DNA from: Ficedula albicollis
Lineage: Eukaryota; Chordata; Aves; Passeriformes; Muscicapidae
Direction of reading: 5' to 3'
DNA: 64,000 nucleotides
NCBI RefSeq assembly: GCF_000247815.1
Contig: NC_021676.1
Coordinates: 19,304,057-19,368,056, forward strand
In this document: piece after piece, positions 1 through 64,000 of the stretch
How the letters are laid out: each line of letters starts with the position of its first letter
How positions within the stretch are numbered: position 1 is the stretch's first letter
Notes under the pieces: generated by a model
The model's database searches: none
Seen by the model: the letters and a program-made list of their open reading frames with translations, nothing else
What the model was told of the DNA's origin: nothing
Program-made: the position numbers and the translations under genes

Positions 1-845
1 CTTGAGCCTTCCCAAGGAAGGAGGAATGGCTCTGTCCAAGAGGAGTCTCAGCTGGAGCCTCTGCTGCTCCTCAGCACTGGGACTGCCCCTCCTGTGTCAG
101 GAGGGATTCAGGCTTGCTCCCTAAACTTTGATCCACCTGGAGCATTTGTGCATGGCACAGGTCCTTCCTTAGGGACACAGAAGGTGGGGACAGCACCAGG
201 AGCTGCCTGGAACCACAGAGGGAATTCAGGAGTTGCTCTTGGGGATTTTTTAAAATAAGAAAACCCCGTTTATAACTTCAGAGGAAGCCAACAAGCAGAA
301 TCCTCATTCTGTAACAGAACAAGTCGTTGTTTTCCCCCTGGAGGGAAAATTAAACCTTTTAACACTCTCCCAATGGCATTAAACTGGCAATAAATACATT
401 CACTTGCAGGGAGGAAAATCCAAGGTTAAAGCCCTTTGTGTGAATCTTGTTCTTGTCTACCCAGAACTGAACACCTTCACCCCCACCAAGTGACTGGCTG
501 TCTTGGCCAGCCAGAATGTGTTCTGGACACATTTCCCTCAAAGAGTTTCCTTTCAACAAGCTGCCACTTCCTTATGGTAGAAAAACATCTTGAAATATGT
601 AATATAAAGCCCCTTAGCCTGATCAAAGCCAGGGCAATCACATGTGAGCTTCTCCTTAAATTATTTGTTAAGAGAAATGCAGATCCCTCTTTGTTGTCAC
701 ACAGCCCTGGGTGTGAGATGCCAGAGCCAAATCTGCCAGATTTAAAGTTCTCTCCTACCAAACAGATTCCAAAAGCTCTAATGAGCACTTCTGGTGCTGA
801 GTGATCTGTGAACCTGCTGGGGAAGGATGCAGTCACCTCTCTTAC
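1..845. other. intron 28 (partial), unremarkable
   Basis: Sequence 3' of exon 28 in the gene direction. I looked on the minus strand for exon 29, expected to carry the KDR-like NQTDSGMVLASEE block, and did not find it. The ORFs here lack splice signals and homology. No recognisable repeat. Confidence 0.6.
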
Positions 846-62221
<61,376 letters not shown>

Positions 62222-62454
62222 CTGCAACGGGACAGGCACAGCTGTGAGCAGCAGCTCTGACTCCCTGTGTCACCCTGGGGTCCCTGGTCCCACGGCACAC
62301 TCAGGAGTGGCTGCTCTGCCCTCTCAGCAGCCCCACAGAAAAGTTTCCAAAGGAGTTTCCTCCTTTTGGGGGCCTCAAAACGAGAGGATCCACTTCTGTT
62401 GGACATGAGATGTGTTTCTCCTGCCCTCTCCTGCCCAGCTCCCTTTCCTTCCTG

Positions 62455-64000
62455 GATGGGATCCCCAGATTCATAAATGGAATCCTCCAATCCCTAAATG
62501 GAATCCCCAAATCCTGGAATGGGATCCCCAAATTACCAAATGGGATCCCCCCAATCCCTAAATGGAATCCTCAAACCCTGGAATGGGATCCCCCAGTTCC
62601 TAAGTGGGATCCCCAAATCCTGGAATGAGATCCCCAAATCCTGGAATGGGATCCCCAAATCCCTGAATGGTATGCCCCAATCCCCAAACAGGATCCTAGC
62701 AAATCCTAGAATGACATCACCAAATCCTGGAATGGGATCCCCCAATCCCCTAATGGGATCCCCCAATCCCTAAATAAGATCCCCAAATCCTTGAATGGCA
62801 TCCCCAAATCCTAGAATGGGATCTCCCAGTCCCTAAGTGGGATCCCTAAATCCCCAAATGGGATCCCCAATCCCCAGATAAGATCCTCAAATCCTGGAAT
62901 GAGATCCCCCAATCCCCTAATGGGATTGCCCCATCCCTAAATGGGATCCCCCAATCTCTCAATGAGATCCCCCAATCCTTAAATGGGATCCCCCAATCCC
63001 TAAATGGGATCCCCCAATCCTTGAATGGGATCTCCAAATACTAGAATGGGATCTCCCAGTCCCTCAGTGGGATCCCTAAATCCCCAAATGGGATCCCCAG
63101 TCCCCAGATAAGATCCTCAAATCCTGGAATGAGATCCCCCAATCCCCTAATGGGATTGCCCCATCCCTAAATGGGATCCCCCAATCTCTCAATGAGATCC
63201 CCCAATCCTTAAATGGGATCCCCCAATCCCTAAATGGGATCCCCCAATCCTTGAATGGGATCTCCAAATACTAGAATGGGATCTCCCAGTCCCTCAGTGG
63301 GATCCCTAAATCCCCAAATGGGATCCCCAGTCCCCAGATAAGATCCTCAAATCCTGGAATGAGATCCCCCAATCCCCTAATGGGATTGCCCCATCCCTAA
63401 ATGGGATCCCCCAATCTCTCAATGAGATCCCCCAATCCTTAAATGGGATCCCCCAATCCCTAAATGGGATCCCCCAATCCTTGAATGGGATCTCCAAATA
63501 CTAGAATGGGATCTCCCAGTCCCTCAGTGGGATCCCTAAATCCCCAAATGGGATCCCCAGTCCCCAGATAAGATCCTCAAATCCTGGAATGAGATCCCCC
63601 AATCCCCTAATGGGATTGCCCCATCCCTAAATGGGATCCCCCAATCTCTCAATGAGATCCCCCAATCCTTAAATGGGATCCCCCAATCCCTAAATGGGAT
63701 CCCCCAATCCTTGAATGGGATCCCCAAATCCTAGAATTGGATCCCCCAATCCCTAAATGTGATCCCCAGATCCTGGGTTGGGATCTCCAAATCCCCAAAT
63801 AGGATCCCTAAATCCTTGAATGGGATCTCCAAATCCCCAAATGGGATCCCCAAATCCCCAAATGAGATCTCCCAATCCTCAAATGGGATCCCCCAATCCT
63901 TGAATGGGATCTCCAAATCCTAGAATGGGATCTCCCAGTCCCTCAGTGGGATCCCTAAATCCCCAAATGGGATCCCCAGTCCCCAGATAAGATCCTCAAA
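62455..64000. repeat. 21-bp minisatellite in 230-bp higher-order units, runs off the window
   Basis: Units of the type GGGATCCCCCAATCCCTAAA occupy the visible part of intron 5. From about 62846 a 230-bp block (eleven units) repeats with almost no change at 63076, 63306 and 63536, then decays. Because 21 is a multiple of three, the minus strand reads open as (GIPF(R/K)DW)n; this is a by-product. No gene here. Confidence 0.93.

Noticed and set aside
1..845. Exon 29 of the receptor
   Set aside because: No frame on the minus strand shows the expected conserved tail block with splice sites, so it is placed outside the window.
62533..63916. Minus-strand proteins made of GIPFRDW-type repeats
   Set aside because: Produced by a 21-bp minisatellite whose period is a multiple of three; no start context, splice signal or homology.

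Overview
The window is a piece of a bird nuclear genome, probably a songbird. It contains CR1 LINE 3' ends and several solo LTRs of the kind that litter passerine introns, and a vertebrate gene with bird-sized introns. No bacterial, plasmid or complete viral gene is present. About 4.6 kb (7%) is pure poly-G. The eight G runs sit in repeats or low-complexity DNA and behave like scaffold gaps written as G, not like real sequence.

One gene accounts for the window. On the minus strand, 23 exons between 62221 and 846 join without a break into 996 codons of a VEGF-receptor-type tyrosine kinase. By the 30-exon KDR scheme they are exons 6 to 28. They encode Ig domains 3 to 7, one transmembrane helix, the juxtamembrane segment, a split kinase domain and the first part of the tail. 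Exons 1-5 lie beyond 64000 and exons 29-30 beyond position 1. All splice sites are GT/AG and every phase agrees. The ectodomain is closest to FLT1, while the activation loop and tail are KDR-like. The protein is too far from both to be the bird FLT1 or KDR orthologue. I read it as the fourth VEGFR class (kdr-like, VEGFR4), which placental mammals have lost.

Layout from left to right (the gene runs right to left): 1-2450 tail exons 28 and 27 and the last kinase exon; 2.4-4.2 kb a solo LTR broken by a G run; 4.2-10.5 kb kinase exons 25-20 and a CR1; 10.5-18 kb a second LTR with a G run and exons 19-17; 19-23.4 kb transmembrane exon 16 and Ig6-Ig7 exons 15-13, with a CR1/LTR/G run; 23.4-40.9 kb two large introns around exon 12, with an unclassified dispersed repeat, an 804-bp tandem duplication, an ERVL-like LTR, a CR1, AT-rich gaps and a purine-rich minisatellite; 40.9-46.8 kb exons 11 and 10 with an 18-copy ~120-bp satellite and a reverse-oriented LTR; 46.8-57.2 kb a 10-kb intron and exon 9; 57.2-62.2 kb exons 8, 7 and 6 with a fourth LTR copy; 62.45-64 kb a 21-bp minisatellite in 230-bp higher-order units that runs off the edge.

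The exons together make one receptor: Ig domains bind ligand and mediate dimer contacts outside the cell, and the split kinase with its juxtamembrane and tail tyrosines signals inside. I found no second gene, tRNA, rRNA or CRISPR array.
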